NCBI GenBank assembly: GCA_023159155.1
Contig: JAJNNX010000014.1
Coordinates: forward strand, 434,001-498,000
Direction of reading: 5' to 3'
From: Ustulina deusta
Taxonomy: Eukaryota > Ascomycota > Sordariomycetes > Xylariales > Xylariaceae
Length of the DNA: 64,000 nucleotides
Below the pieces are notes generated by a model. The model was not told the DNA's origin, ran no database searches, and saw nothing but the letters and a program-made list of their open reading frames with translations. Both the position numbers and the translations under genes were made by a program. This document shows, in pieces, positions 61,148 to 64,000 of this stretch; the stretch's first letter is position 1; each line of letters begins with the position of its first letter.

Positions 61148-63679
61148 ATGGCGACGGACGTATCCCTGCTAGAGCCTGCCGGCACGATCGTGAAGCGAAA
61201 GGGGTTGCTCACAAACGAGCCTGCCGAATTTGTGGAAAACGGCGCAGCTTTCAGATTGCTTTTTGAACTAGCTAACTCTAACGAAGAGTTTAAAGACTTA
61301 AGAAATCTAGAGAACATCTCGGAATATGCCCCTGATTTAGATAGGTTTGTGCCTAAAGAGGCAGTTATCAGGTAAGGGCCTTTCTGTTCCTGCAAGAATT
61401 CGAAAGCAGCTGACGTGGTCCAGCGCCTCAAGATATTATCAAGAGTCAAAGAAGAGAAAGCTGGGGTTTGAAAGGAGACTTCAAGCATTTGCTACCATGC
61501 TAAAAGATAGAAATGTTGATAAAGAGCTTCACATTGAGATCAAAGATCCCAAAGATTTCGACCTCCCATACGTTCTTAACACTATCGACAAGATCCAAAA
61601 AAATGCGGAAAAAGGAAGGCCGTACAAAAATTTCTTCAAAAAGTGCTTCTGCAGAATTGAGGATAACAGGGACCTCATGGAAGGAATCCTTAGTTTTGTT
61701 CCCGATGACGTATATGGTTCCATAATTTCCGGCGGGTTCACCTTGATCCTAGCGGTGAGTAGACGAGGTATAGGCGTTGTCACTTAGCCAGGCTCGTTCG
61801 CTTACCAACGACTTTTTTCTAGTATGTTGAGAAACACGCAGAGGAGCGTGAAGCGACGGAGAAGTTCTTGGTGGAGATCCAGGACAGGCTGGGGGGAATC
61901 CAGCGCTTGAGATATGTACATCGTAGATCGCATCGGGTTCATTCATGTGCCGATGCTGTCGTGGTCTCCGTTTTCAATGTCCTTGAGCGAATAATGGAAA
62001 AGATAACTAAGAAGTGGCAGGGTAAGTTGGTCAGAACTTGTTTGAGGCCAATTCTGACCCTCTATAGGCAATCTAATTGACCCATTGAAGGTAGCCGGAA
62101 GCAAGGCAAAGGGGTTCTTCAGCGGAAGTTTCGGAACAAGGCCGCGCAAAGAGAATCACAATACCGTCTCAACTCCATCTGCTGAGTTAAATGCCGGAAA
62201 AGGTCAAAGCATCCCCGATGCCCTAAAAGAACTACAAAGCTGTGTCGAGAAATTCCAAAAAGAGGTCGATGTGGCCGTAATAGAAATGATTGGGAGCACC
62301 AATGAAGATGTTCAAGGTGAGTAACATACTCAAGGTCTGACAGTGTTCTACTGCTACCGCAACTTGGACATGACTCTCAACTACCTACACAATCCTATGC
62401 AGGGAATCCCCTAACATGATGCATTAGTTATGAAGCAAGCAGCAGTCTGGATGGCAAAGAGCTTTGGAGATTCAATGAAGAGAACGCAGTCCGTGGAAGA
62501 TATGCTCATCGCAATCCAAAATACCTTGTGCCTAGTCTTGAAGAGCGATTCTTTCATCAACAACAGAACCGCGCAAGGTAAATACCAGCCAGGAACTTTC
62601 CCAATCAGAGCTAACAAACTAGCGGAATAGTCGATCACAAAGAGATGGAACAGAGCAGACTTGAGCAAGTCGCGCGGTCGGAGCGCCGCCTCCAGAAGAA
62701 CAATAATCGCGTAACATCAGAGTGGCTCTCCAGCCTTAAGGGTTTCGATTACGATCCGATGACAGATATCAAGGACTGCATCGAACACATCGAGAAGCTA
62801 GACCGCAACGCAAAAAACGTTTCCGAACAGATCATGAGTTCAGAAGAGCTCAGTGACTGGCTTCAGGATACAGAGTCGGGCTTTCTCATGGTTAGCTTAG
62901 AGCCGCCCCCAAGTGATCTGAATAATCCCCTGTCGTTTACGAGCGCTCTTTTAGCGATGACACTGCGGAGCACACAGAGGTTCCCCGTGTTAGCATTCTT
63001 CTGTATGCACCGCAACAACGAATTCGCAGCCGAGGAAAAGTCAGGACCCGTTGCCATGGTCAAAAGCCTTAATGGACAACTACTAGAATTCATGAACAGA
63101 AATCGAATCGCATCAAATGTCTCGCAACTAGAGAATAAGGGTTTCTTCTCTTCCTCCTCTAGGAAGAAGCTTGAGCAAGGGCTCTCGCTGCTACAGGCTC
63201 TACTGTCACTTTTACCAGCAGGTGACACGGTCTTTATTATCCTGGACTCCTTGTCATGCCTCTCCGGCAAAGAGGAAAGTGGTCGCAAGCTAATAAAATG
63301 TTTGGATCGGATTATCAAATCCCAGACGGATATTTCCATCAGGGTTTTAGCAACTGATCCCCTCGTGGATTCACCACTTAGGAAGATTGCACAGTGGCAG
63401 CTTCATATCCTAGACTCTGTCAGTGGTGCCGGCATTATTGAGACAGATGACGCCACTCAAAGAATTCGCAAAGGATTGGTGGATAGCCATGACAATGGTA
63501 ATCAGGGTGGCGCGGAAGATTCTGAGGATGATGAGGATGAGAGTGACGAAGAGCAAAAGGACGATAGCAGCGATGACAACAGCGACAACAACAGCGACAA
63601 CAACAACAACGACGACGACGACGACGACGATAACAACAACAACAGCAGCGATGACAACAGCGATGGCAGCAGCGACTAG
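61148..63679 (+). CDS. DUF7708 / STAND-like fungal protein with degenerate NTPase region
   Basis: Six exons by eye: 61148-61371, 61424-61754, 61823-62021, 62068-62316, 62428-62577, 62631-63679. All have GT-AG borders and matching phases, giving 733 aa. The N-terminal half fits the DUF7708 pattern: FVPKEAVI near residue 67, a helical stretch, then YVEKHAEEREATEKFLVEI. The C-terminal half resembles the NACHT-like part of such proteins: SGFLMVSLEP near 467, LAFFC..H near 506, GPVAMVKSLNGQLL, and VFIILDSLSCL near 585, which looks like a Walker B strand. Where a P-loop GxxxxGK[ST] should stand there is none, so ATP binding is doubtful. Residues from about 680 form an Asp/Asn/Ser tail. Related proteins occur in large, variable numbers in filamentous fungi and are often linked with incompatibility or immunity-type STAND proteins; that role is inferred. 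It is transcribed away from the AAA gene. Confidence 0.8.
63555..63676 (+). repeat. Trinucleotide-type repeat coding an Asp/Asn/Ser tail
   Basis: Interrupted GAC, AAC and AGC codon runs at the 3' end of the DUF7708 gene, coding an acidic, polar, surely disordered tail that reaches the stop codon. Confidence 0.85.
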
Positions 63680-64000
63680 ATAGTGAAGTGGTGTGAGTGA
63701 GAAAAGAGTGGCTTGAAAGGGGAAAAAGCCACCTTGTGGCTTTACATACAGGAAGCATAAAAACCCCCAAAAGCGCCGTGTTGCTGTAACATGTAGGAAA
63801 CAACCAACCACTCCTTAGTTAGCGTTCGCGTTCAATTAAGAATTTCCATTTCCTCTTGATTGCCTGGTTCCCCAATACTAAATTCAAGAATTATTCCAGC
63901 CTCTCCAAGAATAAGGATGAGGTAAGAGCCCCCTTTCTATAGATATGACCGACATGCTCTCGCCTACTTCACTAGAACGACGAGGATAAAAATGGGGACG
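63680..64000. other. 3' flank of the DUF7708 gene to the window end
   Basis: Probably the 3' UTR and intergenic DNA. At 63,921-63,976 a GTAAGA...CACTAG segment looks like a 56-bp intron joining NKDE to NDEDKNGD-like codons, so another plus-strand gene may start here and run off the edge. Evidence is too thin to call it. Confidence 0.35.

Overview
The window is nuclear DNA from a filamentous ascomycete (Pezizomycotina). The genes have many short GT-AG introns (46-111 bp in most cases) with CTNAY-type branch sites. The predicted proteins are fungal (a Vps15 of about 1,570 aa, a DUF7025-type AAA ATPase, a DUF7708/STAND-like protein). About 46 kb of the window is almost pure A+T with every reading frame destroyed, the appearance of repeat-induced point mutation (RIP). 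I cannot name the genus.

Layout. 0.3-7.5 kb: two conserved housekeeping genes on the minus strand, PPX1 (DHH-type exopolyphosphatase, 2 exons) and VPS15 (regulatory kinase of the PI3-kinase Vps34 complex, 2 exons). About 8.3-54.1 kb: one AT-rich block of degraded transposons. Its left part is a LINE relic on the plus strand (RT signatures near 12.5-13.0 kb), then a T-rich relic probably on the minus strand (16.8-22.9 kb). Its right part is a nest of LTR elements. An outer Ty3/Gypsy-type element (zinc knuckle at 23.57 kb, RT at 24.6-25.0 kb) is cut inside its RT by a 12.6-kb LTR element (25,022-37,649). Its frame resumes exactly at 37,654. Two direct copies of a second Gypsy family (A 40,547-46,379; B 47,912-53,848) lie further right; B sits inside a 383-bp LTR. 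A 258-bp solo LTR at 29,673-29,930 is not mutated at all. About 54.1-64 kb: normal-composition DNA with two divergent multi-exon accessory genes, a DUF7025-AAA ATPase (minus, 9 exons, one apparent frameshift) and a DUF7708/NACHT-like protein without a P-loop (plus, 6 exons).

How the parts relate. PPX1 and VPS15 are ordinary core genes. The AT block is a RIP isochore and could be a centromere or other constitutive heterochromatin. The two genes on its right edge are of fast-evolving, lineage-variable fungal families and both end in acidic low-complexity tails. A functional link between them is only a hypothesis. I see no tRNA, rRNA or CRISPR that I can support. Exon borders were placed by eye from splice motifs and reading-frame continuity.
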